Assembly (NCBI GenBank): GCA_937877605.1
Contig: CALFJA010000026.1
Location: 1 to 9,694, forward strand
DNA from: an uncultured Prevotellaceae bacterium
GTDB taxonomy: Bacteria; Bacteroidota; Bacteroidia; Bacteroidales; Bacteroidaceae
Direction of reading: 5' to 3'
Length of the DNA stretch: 9,694 bases
The position numbers and the translations under genes were made by a program. Each line of letters starts with the position of its first letter. Position 1 is the first letter of the stretch. Positions 1 through 5,950 of the stretch are shown piece by piece. The notes beneath the pieces are model-generated. The model was given only the letters and a program-made list of their open reading frames with translations. It was not told the origin of the DNA and did no database searches.

Positions 1-262
1 TCAGGTGGGCACTGAACAGGGGATAGTTGTAGTCGGCGGCAAAGGCACTGCTGTCCTGTGGCAGTGTGGCACGCTGGAGCCCAAGGTCGAAAGAAAGGGA
101 GTTCCTGGTCTTCAGCCACTTGCGTACATATTCATCGGTGGCAAGCACCCTTGCCGGTTGCACCTGCAGGGACGCTCCCCAATGCTTTAACGAGTCGGGC
201 TGGGCAGCATGGATGTACTGTGCCGGCAGCAAGAAAAAGACGAATAGCAATTTAATGCGCAT
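1..262 (-). CDS. Secreted, probably outer-membrane protein, N-terminal part (possible PagL/acyloxyacyl hydrolase-like barrel)
   Basis: Partial gene: 87 codons are visible and the 3' end lies beyond the left edge. It starts at ATG (262-260), 19 nt after the ydfG stop, so it is probably the last visible member of the wecB-like/ydfG unit. The N-terminus is a clear Sec signal peptide: basic MRIK, a hydrophobic stretch LLFVFFLLPA, and a likely signal peptidase cut near Ala-Ala at residues 19-20. The mature part opens with HWGASLQVQPARVLATDEYV followed by a Lys/Arg-rich patch. It has alternating polar/hydrophobic stretches (SLSFDLGLQRA), as in a beta-barrel strand. From memory this start resembles Bacteroidales proteins annotated as acyloxyacyl hydrolase / lipid A 3-O-deacylase (PagL fold). 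The catalytic His/Ser region would lie outside the window, so this is only a family suggestion. Export is well supported; the enzymatic role is not. Confidence 0.6.
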   Translation of the reverse strand, partial: MRIKLLFVFFLLPAQYIHAAQPDSLKHWGASLQVQPARVLATDEYVRKWLKTRNSLSFDLGLQRATLPQDSSAFAADYNYPLFSAHL

Positions 263-281
263 GAGCGGTAAGTTGCAGTGG

Positions 282-1043
282 CTAATGCTTCCTGACAATG
301 GTACTTGCATTGACCTGATGGGTGGCAAGAATGAGCACCTCTGCAATCTGCACATGAGCCGGTGCGTTGGCACAATAGAGGGCAACATCGGCAATATCGG
401 CACCCGTCAGCGGTTTCACACCCTGATAGACCTTCTTGGCTTTCGCCGTGTCGCCATAGAAGCGGGTGACGCTGAAATTGGTTTCCACCAGCCCCGGCTT
501 CAGGTTTGTCACCCGGACGGAAGTGTCTGCAAGGTCGATGCGAAGCCCGTCGGACAGCGCCTTCACCGCTGCTTTCGTCGCACAGTAGACATTCCCACCG
601 GCATACGCAGCATCACCGGCAACGCTTCCTATATTAATAATGTGTCCCCTGTTACGCTCCACCATGCCGGGAACAACCAGACGGGTCATCGTCAGCAATC
701 CCTTTATGTTGGTGTCGATCATGGTTTCCCAGTCGTCGGGATTGCCCTCGTATTCTTTTTCCATTCCAAGTGCCAGTCCGGCATTGTTGATGAGTACATC
801 TATTTCAGCCCATTCGCTGGGAAGATGACTGATGGCTTGGGTGGCCTCTTCCCGGTTCCGGACATCAAACAACAGCGGCAGCACGGCAGTTCCGCCCTGA
901 CACAACTGGTCGACTATGCTATTCAGCTTGCTTTCGTTCCGTCCGGTGAGGATTAACCGATAGCCGTCACGGGCAAATCGTTCGGCACAAGCATGGCCAA
1001 TGCCGCTGGTTGCGCCTGTTATGAGTACTGTTCGTCGTTGCAA
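282..1043 (-). CDS. ydfG: Short-chain dehydrogenase, YdfG type (NADP-dependent 3-hydroxy acid / L-allo-threonine dehydrogenase)
   Basis: 253-residue classical SDR that oxidises 3-hydroxy acids (serine, allo-threonine and related compounds) with NADP in the cytoplasm. Seen from the TTG start: cofactor motif TGATSGIG (residues 10-17 region), an Arg after beta-2 (TGRNESKL) fitting NADP preference, NNAG at about 87-90, Asn111, catalytic Ser140, and Tyr153-x3-Lys157 (YCATK). Similarity to E. coli YdfG is strong across NNAGLALGME, DWETMIDTN, the GMVERN-GHIINIGS stretch, YAGGNVY and PAHV; these last two blocks distinguish YdfG from generic SDRs. No ATG lies in frame near the start. The open frame extends 61 codons upstream but only over the 3' end of the wecB-like gene, so TTG at 1043-1041, which puts two residues before RRTVLITG, is the sensible start. 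It begins 13 nt after the upstream stop and has no SD. The leader is rich in A and C. Confidence 0.9.
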   Translation of the reverse strand: MQRRTVLITGATSGIGHACAERFARDGYRLILTGRNESKLNSIVDQLCQGGTAVLPLLFDVRNREEATQAISHLPSEWAEIDVLINNAGLALGMEKEYEGNPDDWETMIDTNIKGLLTMTRLVVPGMVERNRGHIINIGSVAGDAAYAGGNVYCATKAAVKALSDGLRIDLADTSVRVTNLKPGLVETNFSVTRFYGDTAKAKKVYQGVKPLTGADIADVALYCANAPAHVQIAEVLILATHQVNASTIVRKH

Positions 1044-1056
1044 GGTCTTGGTTGTT

Positions 1057-2175
1057 TTATGGTTTAACTGTTTTGTTGTATTGTCCTTTAACAATAGTGT
1101 CGAGGATGTAGAGAACCCGTTCGGCACTGCGGCCATCCCATCGTTCGGGAAGCCGAGAGCGTTTCCACTGCCCTGCCAACAGCTGCTCCACTGCAACGAA
1201 GAGTTGATCGGCGTCTTCGCCAACAAGAATGTTGGTTCCTTCGGTCACGGTTTCCATGTGCTCGGTGTAGCTGTTCAGTGTAATACAGGGCACATTGTTG
1301 AATGTTGCCTCTTCGGAAACATTGCCCGAGTCGGTGATTATGCCCTGTGCATGCTGTGTGAGATAGCCAAACTCCAGATAAGAGAGCGGTTCTGTCAATA
1401 GAAGCGGAGCGGGATTGCCCAGCAACGACTCCACTACCCGACGGGCAGAGGGACGAAGCGGTGCCACGACGGGAGTAGTCCCGGCCGATTGCAGCAGATG
1501 AGTAAGCAATCGGCGCAGGTTCTTCTCGTTGGCAAGCAGGGCTTTCCTGTTCAGTGTCAGCACCAGATATTGCCCGTCGGTAATACCCTTTTCCTCCATG
1601 AAACGGGGGCGTATAAACCGTCGGCGGTTACGGCGCAGACTGTCGATGAGGATGTTTCCCACCATGTAAACCTTCTCGTTTTCGGCACCCTCACGGCTGA
1701 CGATGCTGTTGCTGCCAACCCCTGCCGTGAAGAGCAGGTCGGAAAGCCCGTCGATGACCAGCCGGTTTATCTCCTTGGGCATACTGATATCGAACGAGCG
1801 AGTGCCTGCCACGAGGTGCGCCAAGAGTACTCCCTGCTTCTTGGTGACGATGGCTGCCGCCATGGTCGAGGCCAAATCGTCCACCACAATCACGACATCG
1901 GTCTTCACCCTTCTCAGGTATTGCTCGAAAGCCTGCATCACCTGACCAGTCAGTTCGTTCAGATTCTCACAGACAACATTGAGGAATACATCTGGAGGCG
2001 GAATCTGCAGGTCGTGGAAAAGCGACGCTTCCAAGGTAGGATCGTCTTCACTCCCTGCATAGACTACCTGGCAATCAATGTCCTCGCCCTGCGCTTTTCT
2101 ACTGTCAACAGCCCATAGGATGGGAGCTATCTTGATGAAATTGGGCCGTGCTCCGGCTACAATGCAAATATTCAC
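1057..2175 (-). CDS. UDP-N-acetylglucosamine 2-epimerase-like protein (WecB family) with altered active site
   Basis: 372 residues, the usual length for a non-hydrolysing UDP-GlcNAc 2-epimerase, with GT-B fold landmarks throughout. The N-terminal loop GARPNFIK (Arg10, Lys15) matches the family. The C-terminal UDP site reads TDSGNVSEEA (281-290), then YTEHMETVTEGTNILVG where the family has TTERPE...GT..LVG. The genuine family converts UDP-GlcNAc to UDP-ManNAc for cell-surface polysaccharides. Aligning by eye to E. coli WecB, Asp95 is kept (Asp100). Glu117 (HVEAG) is Val122 (HLVAG), Glu131 (PEEANR) is Lys134 (PKEINR), His213 (T-x-HR) is Asn209 (TLNRK), and the GQH motif near residue 42 is GSE. 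The frame is intact with no stop, so it is not an obvious pseudogene. It starts at GTG (2175-2173), which gives the family's normal N-terminus; there is no SD. ydfG follows 13 nt later. Fold assignment is strong; epimerase activity is doubtful. Confidence 0.85.
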   Translation of the reverse strand: MNICIVAGARPNFIKIAPILWAVDSRKAQGEDIDCQVVYAGSEDDPTLEASLFHDLQIPPPDVFLNVVCENLNELTGQVMQAFEQYLRRVKTDVVIVVDDLASTMAAAIVTKKQGVLLAHLVAGTRSFDISMPKEINRLVIDGLSDLLFTAGVGSNSIVSREGAENEKVYMVGNILIDSLRRNRRRFIRPRFMEEKGITDGQYLVLTLNRKALLANEKNLRRLLTHLLQSAGTTPVVAPLRPSARRVVESLLGNPAPLLLTEPLSYLEFGYLTQHAQGIITDSGNVSEEATFNNVPCITLNSYTEHMETVTEGTNILVGEDADQLFVAVEQLLAGQWKRSRLPERWDGRSAERVLYILDTIVKGQYNKTVKP

Positions 2176-2184
2176 TTTAGGAGG

Positions 2185-2211
2185 TAAGAAGTTAAAGGAG
2201 TTAAAAGAGTT
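2185..2211. repeat. Three 9-nt tandem units in the leader of the WecB-like gene
   Basis: On the minus strand the 27 bp read as AACTCTTTT, AACTCCTTT, AACTTCTTA: three consecutive 9-nt units differing at one to two positions. They sit 9 nt upstream of the GTG start. The whole stretch 2176-2211 has no G on the coding strand. It could be a slippage-prone leader that affects translation, or simple low-complexity intergenic DNA. The rest of the 78-bp spacer (2212-2253) shows no convincing TTTG/TAnnTTTG promoter and no terminator hairpin. Confidence 0.7.
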
Positions 2212-2253
2212 CTTGTGATGGGATGTGTTCGGTCTACAGACAACAACTACAGG

Positions 2254-2793
2254 CTACTCGGTTATAATCTTCATGCCCTCGTCCACCGCCGTCATGTTAA
2301 GCGGAATGAGATGGTGATGCCGTTCAGGCAGCGTCTTGTAGAGTGCCTTTTGCAACCCTTCGACGCTCACCACGGGGCAAACCTTGAGCAGTCCGCCCAG
2401 CACAATCATGTTGAACACCTTGGCATTCTTCAGTTCCGCAGCCTTGTCCATGGCATCGATACGATAGATTCTTATATCGTCTCGCTGGGGGAGGTTGACT
2501 ATTCCGAATCCATCGTAGATGAGGATGCCGCCAGGCTTTACCTTTGGCGCAAACTTATCCATCGACGGCTGGTTCAGAACAATGGCCACATCGTAGTGAC
2601 TCAGGATGGGCGATGAGATGCGCTCGTCGCTCACGATTACGGTAACATTGGCGGTTCCGCCACGCTGTTCAGGTCCGTAGGCAGGCATCCAGGTTACCTC
2701 CTTGTCTTCCATCAAACCCGAGTAGGCCAGTATCTTGCCCATTGAGAGCACGCCCTGACCGCCAAATCCACTGATGATGATTTCTTTTTTCAT
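2254..2793 (-). CDS. 2-oxoacid:ferredoxin oxidoreductase, gamma subunit
   Basis: 179 residues, the usual size of the separate gamma subunit (KorC/VorA/PorC type). In this enzyme family gamma contacts the CoA-binding region of the complex that converts a 2-oxoacid plus CoA to acyl-CoA, CO2 and reduced ferredoxin, or the reverse. Visible motifs are the glycine-rich opening GFGGQGV (9-15) after a beta-strand and PAYGPEQRGG (37-46), both hallmarks of this subunit, then VIVSDERISSP and a domain containing NMIVLGGLL. It is the last gene of the ferredoxin–alpha–beta–gamma operon. It starts 6 nt after the beta stop and has an SD (AGGGGAG) 9 nt before its ATG. No iron-sulfur cysteines are present, as expected for gamma. 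Whether it belongs to a branched-chain or 2-oxoglutarate enzyme cannot be read from this subunit. Confidence 0.93.
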   Translation of the reverse strand: MKKEIIISGFGGQGVLSMGKILAYSGLMEDKEVTWMPAYGPEQRGGTANVTVIVSDERISSPILSHYDVAIVLNQPSMDKFAPKVKPGGILIYDGFGIVNLPQRDDIRIYRIDAMDKAAELKNAKVFNMIVLGGLLKVCPVVSVEGLQKALYKTLPERHHHLIPLNMTAVDEGMKIITE

Positions 2794-2799
2794 AATTCG

Positions 2800-3567
2800 T
2801 TACTCCCCTGTTGTGTCTTTTAAGTCACCTTTTACATACTTTTCAAACATGTGTTCCCGCATCCATTCGTTGGCTTTCACGGGCGAAAGTTTCCAACCAC
2901 TGTTGCAGGTGCTCACAATTTCCACTAGCGACGAACCCTTACCGGCCATCGATGCCTCGAAGGCTTTACGGATGGCTTTCTTCGCTTTCACTATGGAGCC
3001 GACCGTTTCCACGCTCTGCCGGGTTACATAGCAGGTCCCCTCGAGGTGCGAGGCCAACTCTGTCACATTCAACGGGTAGCCGTGCAGTTCCGGCGTCCGG
3101 CCGTAGGGACAGGTTGCCGTCTTCTGTCCTATGAGCGTGGTGGGTGCCATCTGTCCGCCGGTCATGCCGTAAATGGCATTGTTGATGAAGATAATGGTGA
3201 TGTTTTCGCCGCGGTTCAGCGCGTGAATAGTCTCACAGGTACCAATGCAGGCAAGGTCACCGTCACCCTGATAGGTGAATACCAGGCGGTCGGGCCACAG
3301 GCGTTTGATGGCGGTAGCCACTGCCGGAGCGCGTCCGTGGGCGGCTTCCTGCCAATCGATATCGAGGTAGCGATAGGCAAATACTGCACAGCCGACGGGG
3401 CTTACGCCCACGGTTTTGTCGGTCATGCCCATCTCTTCAATCACTTCTGCCACCAGTTTGTGCACCACGCCATGGGAACAGCCAGGGCAATAGTGCATCG
3501 GCACTTCGTTCATGAGGTCCGGTTTCTTGTAAACCAGGTTCTCTTTGCTGATTATATCATTCATCAT
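2800..3567 (-). CDS. 2-oxoacid:ferredoxin oxidoreductase, beta subunit (thiamine pyrophosphate-binding)
   Basis: 255 residues. Beta carries the TPP cofactor that decarboxylates the 2-oxoacid. Seen: CPGCSHG (27-33), the conserved Cys-Pro-x-Cys-x-His segment at the start of the subunit; GVSPVGCAVF; and the TPP/Mg motif from GDGDLACIG (101-109) to NN (129-130) with AIYGMTGGQMAPTT. The motif ends in NNAIYGMTGGQ as in KorB/VorC-type enzymes. There is no separate four-cysteine ferredoxin domain, so electrons should leave through the ferredoxin encoded upstream. The ATG (3567) overlaps the alpha stop as ATGA and has an SD, AGGAGAAG, at 3573-3580. A second ATG follows immediately at 3564, so initiation could be at either; the first fits the SD spacing. 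Symbols korB and vorC are both in use for such genes. The substrate is unresolved (2-oxoglutarate or 2-oxoisovalerate and relatives). Confidence 0.94.
   Translation of the reverse strand: MMNDIISKENLVYKKPDLMNEVPMHYCPGCSHGVVHKLVAEVIEEMGMTDKTVGVSPVGCAVFAYRYLDIDWQEAAHGRAPAVATAIKRLWPDRLVFTYQGDGDLACIGTCETIHALNRGENITIIFINNAIYGMTGGQMAPTTLIGQKTATCPYGRTPELHGYPLNVTELASHLEGTCYVTRQSVETVGSIVKAKKAIRKAFEASMAGKGSSLVEIVSTCNSGWKLSPVKANEWMREHMFEKYVKGDLKDTTGE
2803..2809 (-). promoter_or_regulatory. Shine-Dalgarno site of the gamma subunit
   Basis: AGGGGAG on the minus strand lies 9 nt upstream of the ATG at 2793 and overlaps the last codons and stop of the beta gene. It fixes the start of the gamma subunit and suggests translational coupling. 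Confidence 0.65.
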
Positions 3568-4646
3568 ACGAACTTCTCCTTTAATGCTTTTACAATTTCG
3601 TCTGGCTCTGGTACGATGCCGCCCAGCCGTCCAAAGTGTTCAACTTTCACTGTGCCGTTGACCGACAGCCGCACATCCTCGACCATCTGCCCTGCGTTTA
3701 TCTCGACGGTCAGGATGCCTTTCTTGCCCTTTGCGGCGGCGGCAATTTCCTTTTCCGGGAACGGCCAGAGTGTGATGGGACGGAAGAGACCTATCTTGAG
3801 CCCTTCTTCCCGTGCCTTTTCAATGGCCGTCTCTGCTATGCGTGCGGCACTTCCGAATGCCACAATCATGTATTCGGCATCGTCCAAGCCGCTGGTTTCA
3901 TAGCGCACTTCGTTGTTTTTTACCTGCTGATATTTCTCTTGCAGGTGCAGGTTACGCTTTTCCATGACTTCCGACTGTAGTTCCAGCGATGTGATGATGT
4001 TCGGCTGGCGGTCGGCGGGGCGTCCTACGGTAGCCCAGGGGCATTGCTGCTTTATTTCCTCTTCTGTGCGGCGGGGCTTGAACGGTGGCAGCACCACCTT
4101 CTCCATCATCTGCCCTATGACGCCGTCACTGAGTATCATGGCCGGCATGCGGTACTTGAATGCCAGTTCAAAGCCGAGGTCTACGAAGTCGGCCATTTCC
4201 TGGACGGAGTTCGGTGCGAGCACGATGACATAGTAGTCGCCGTTGCCTCCTCCACGCGTTGCCTGGAAATAGTCGCTCTGCGAGGGTTGTATGGTACCCA
4301 GTCCGGGGCCTCCCCGTTGTACATTTATTATGAGTCCGGGCAGTTCTGCGCCTGCCATGTAGGCAATTCCTTCCTGCATGAGCGCTACTCCTGGCGACGA
4401 CGACGAGGTGAGCACGCGCTTTCCGGCACCTGCTCCGCCGTATAGCATGTTGACGGATGCTACCTCACTCTCTGCCTGTAGCACCACCATGCCGGTTGTC
4501 TCCCAAGGCTTGAGCAGTGCAAGGGTTTCTATCACTTCACTCTGTGGTGTGATGGGATAGCCAAAGTAGCCGTCGGCACCGCAACGGATGGCGGCGTAGG
4601 CGATGGCTTCATTGCCTTTCATCAATACTACTTCTTGTTCTGCCAT
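3564..4646 (-). CDS. vorB: 2-oxoacid:ferredoxin oxidoreductase, alpha subunit (VorB-like, 3-methyl-2-oxobutanoate type)
   Basis: 360 residues. Alpha forms the pyrimidine-side half of the TPP site and makes the catalytic heteromer with beta. Landmarks: MKGNEAIAYAAI (9-20), GYFGYPITPQSEVIETL (26-42) with the invariant YPITP, AESEVASVNMLYGGAGAG, TSSSSPGVALMQEGIAYMAGAELP, then RGGPGLGT-x5-Q-x-D and the domain-II region ending FGRLGGIVP. The length and these motifs match proteins annotated as VorB (also called KorA) in anaerobic Bacteroidetes. In such organisms the enzyme can run reductively, making branched-chain 2-oxoacids or 2-oxoglutarate from acyl-CoA, CO2 and reduced ferredoxin; which reaction applies here is inference. 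It starts at ATG 3 nt after the ferredoxin stop with the strongest SD in the window. Its stop overlaps the beta start. The symbol reflects the family name, not a proven substrate. Confidence 0.93.
   Translation of the reverse strand: MAEQEVVLMKGNEAIAYAAIRCGADGYFGYPITPQSEVIETLALLKPWETTGMVVLQAESEVASVNMLYGGAGAGKRVLTSSSSPGVALMQEGIAYMAGAELPGLIINVQRGGPGLGTIQPSQSDYFQATRGGGNGDYYVIVLAPNSVQEMADFVDLGFELAFKYRMPAMILSDGVIGQMMEKVVLPPFKPRRTEEEIKQQCPWATVGRPADRQPNIITSLELQSEVMEKRNLHLQEKYQQVKNNEVRYETSGLDDAEYMIVAFGSAARIAETAIEKAREEGLKIGLFRPITLWPFPEKEIAAAAKGKKGILTVEINAGQMVEDVRLSVNGTVKVEHFGRLGGIVPEPDEIVKALKEKFV
3573..3580 (-). promoter_or_regulatory. Shine-Dalgarno site of the beta subunit
   Basis: AGGAGAAG on the minus strand, with its AGGAG core 8 nt before the ATG at 3567. 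It lies inside the 3' end of the alpha gene, which overlaps the beta start as ATGA, so beta can be reinitiated by ribosomes finishing alpha. Confidence 0.7.
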
Positions 4647-4649
4647 GGT

Positions 4650-4883
4650 CTATTCCTCCATTCTTTTTTTGTAGACAGTGATGCACCCGTCGGGACAGAC
4701 GATCCCACACGACGCACAACCGATACAGTTTTCCATGTCCACCGCCTCCACATAGGGATAGCCGTGGATGTTCACTCTCTTCTCTGCAAGGGCAATGACA
4801 CCTTTCGGACAGGCCACTATGCAGAGTGAGCAGCCTTTACACCGTTCGGTGTTTACGACAATAGCGCCTTTGAATTTTGCCAT
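4650..4883 (-). CDS. 2x[4Fe-4S] ferredoxin, delta subunit of the 2-oxoacid oxidoreductase
   Basis: 77 residues with two full [4Fe-4S] motifs: Cys15-x2-Cys18-x2-Cys21-x3-Cys25-Pro (CKGCSLCIVACP) and Cys53-x2-Cys56-x2-Cys59-x3-Cys63-Pro (CIGCASCGIVCP). A further Cys67 lies just after the second. This is the standard bacterial-type ferredoxin fold. It lies immediately upstream of the alpha subunit (3-nt gap) in the order delta-alpha-beta-gamma, so it should be the dedicated electron carrier of the complex (KorD/VorD-like) rather than a general ferredoxin. The ATG at 4883 is 10 nt after the TPR gene stop; no strong SD is visible there. The C-terminus is charged (YKKRMEE). Confidence 0.95.
   Translation of the reverse strand: MAKFKGAIVVNTERCKGCSLCIVACPKGVIALAEKRVNIHGYPYVEAVDMENCIGCASCGIVCPDGCITVYKKRMEE
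4653..4660 (-). promoter_or_regulatory. Shine-Dalgarno site of the alpha subunit
   Basis: TGGAGGAA on the minus strand, 6 nt before the ATG at 4646, is the best SD match in the window. It covers the last codons of the ferredoxin gene, whose TAG stop lies in the spacer, so alpha translation is probably coupled to ferredoxin translation. Confidence 0.75.
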
Positions 4884-4893
4884 ATGAGTTGAT

Positions 4894-5094
4894 TTAAGGG
4901 TTATAAGCGTCTTTATGATAGTAGTTCATAATGTTGTCCATCATCTTCTTCGCCTCTGCAGCTGGGCTTTCCGGATCCAGACTCATGGCTTCCATGTAGG
5001 CCTCGTTAGCTTGTTGGAAGTTTCCTTGCCGGCGGTATTGGTTGCCCAGTTGGTAATAGTAGTCGGCCTTTTTGCTACTGGTCGAATCCTTCAT
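4894..5094 (-). CDS. Small tetratricopeptide-repeat protein
   Basis: 66 residues and predicted soluble, with no signal peptide or membrane segment. Residues about 10-43 form one TPR-type helical hairpin: tyrosine-rich helix A (DYYYQLGNQY), the G-N-F turn, helix B (QQANEAYMEAMSLDP) ending in the typical L-D-P. A third helix rich in Lys, Met and Asn follows. A single TPR cannot form a superhelix alone, so it probably dimerises or binds a partner; the partner is unknown. It overlaps the 3' end of folD by 20 nt (different frame) and lies 10 nt upstream of the ferredoxin, so it is co-expressed with both. From memory, short TPR genes precede this oxidoreductase operon in other Bacteroidales, which would hint at an assembly or accessory role, but that is inference. 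The length and clean TPR signature argue against a chance reading frame. Confidence 0.8.
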   Translation of the reverse strand: MKDSTSSKKADYYYQLGNQYRRQGNFQQANEAYMEAMSLDPESPAAEAKKMMDNIMNYYHKDAYNP

Positions 5095-5950
5095 AGGCTT
5101 TCAGGGTGTTTTGCATGAGCGAGCATACGGTCATGGGACCTACTCCTCCGGGAACGGGTGTTATGTAGGAGCATTTCGGTGCTACTTCTTCGAAGTCTAC
5201 ATCACCCATGAGCCGGTATCCGTTCTTCCGTGTCGGGTCGGGCACGCGGGTAATACCCACATCGAAGACGACGGCCCCAGCCTTTACCATGTCGGCCTTG
5301 ACGAATCCGGGCTGCCCGATGGCGGTGACGATGATGTCGGCCTGTTGCAGTTCGGCGGCTATGTTCTGTGTCTGGCGGTGGCACACGGTCACGGTGGCAT
5401 TGCCATACTGTGGCAGCATCATGAGTTGTGCCACGGGTTTGCCTACGATGTTGCTTCTGCCCAGCACGACGCATTTCTTTCCTGCGGTGGGAATGTCGTA
5501 GCGTTGGAGAAGGGTGAGAATGCCCAGCGGTGTGGCGGGAATCATGCAGGGCAGGCCTATCAACAGCCGGCCTACATTGACGGGATGGAATCCGTCCACA
5601 TCTTTCCGGTAGTCGATGGCGTTGATTACTGCCCCCTCGTCGATGTGTTCCGGCAGGGGCAGTTGGACGATGATGCCGTCAATCTCGGCATCGGCGTTCA
5701 GTTGTCTTATCTTCCCTATCAGTGCTTCCTGGGTCACATTGCTCTCCAAAGGGATGTGAGTGGAGCGGAATCCGCATTCCTCGCAAGCCATGATTTTGTT
5801 CCTGACATAGGTTTCGGAGGCTGGGTCGTGCCCCACGATGATGGCGGCAAGGTGAGGCGGGCGCCGTCCCTGGCCGGTCAGTGCCTTTACTTGTCGTACT
5901 ATGTCCTGCTTGACAAGTTGCGAGGTGTGCTTTCCGTCGATAAGGATCAT
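5075..5950 (-). CDS. folD: Bifunctional methylenetetrahydrofolate dehydrogenase / methenyltetrahydrofolate cyclohydrolase
   Basis: 291 residues, normal for FolD. It interconverts 5,10-methylene-THF and 10-formyl-THF (NADP-dependent dehydrogenase, then cyclohydrolase), supplying one-carbon units for purines and formyl-Met-tRNA in the cytoplasm. Seen: SETYVRNK with Tyr48 and catalytic Lys52 (E. coli Tyr50/Lys54), DGIIVQLPLP with Gln96, KDVDGFHP with Asp119, the Rossmann site GRSNIVGKP (164-172), GDVDF, and the C-terminal signature PVPGGVGPMT (265-274). All key residues are present. Its ATG overlaps the ffh stop as ATGA, so it is translationally coupled to ffh; its 3' end overlaps the TPR gene by 20 nt. 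No separate promoter is visible, so it probably depends on the ffh promoter. Confidence 0.97.
   Translation of the reverse strand: MILIDGKHTSQLVKQDIVRQVKALTGQGRRPPHLAAIIVGHDPASETYVRNKIMACEECGFRSTHIPLESNVTQEALIGKIRQLNADAEIDGIIVQLPLPEHIDEGAVINAIDYRKDVDGFHPVNVGRLLIGLPCMIPATPLGILTLLQRYDIPTAGKKCVVLGRSNIVGKPVAQLMMLPQYGNATVTVCHRQTQNIAAELQQADIIVTAIGQPGFVKADMVKAGAVVFDVGITRVPDPTRKNGYRLMGDVDFEEVAPKCSYITPVPGGVGPMTVCSLMQNTLKAYEGFDQ

Noticed and set aside
66..956. Plus-strand open frame of about 296 codons
   Set aside because: Antisense to ydfG and the signal-peptide gene, no family resemblance, crosses both genes and their spacer.
1044..1226. 61-codon N-terminal extension of the dehydrogenase
   Set aside because: Lies over the 3' end of the WecB-like gene in another frame, with Ser/Thr-rich non-conserved sequence; SDRs begin a few residues before TGxxxGIG.
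2179..2215. Plus-strand purine-rich run (taggaggtaag, aaaggag) resembling Shine-Dalgarno sites
   Set aside because: It precedes only a short plus-strand frame antisense to the gamma subunit; it is better explained as the complement of the G-free repeats in the minus-strand leader.
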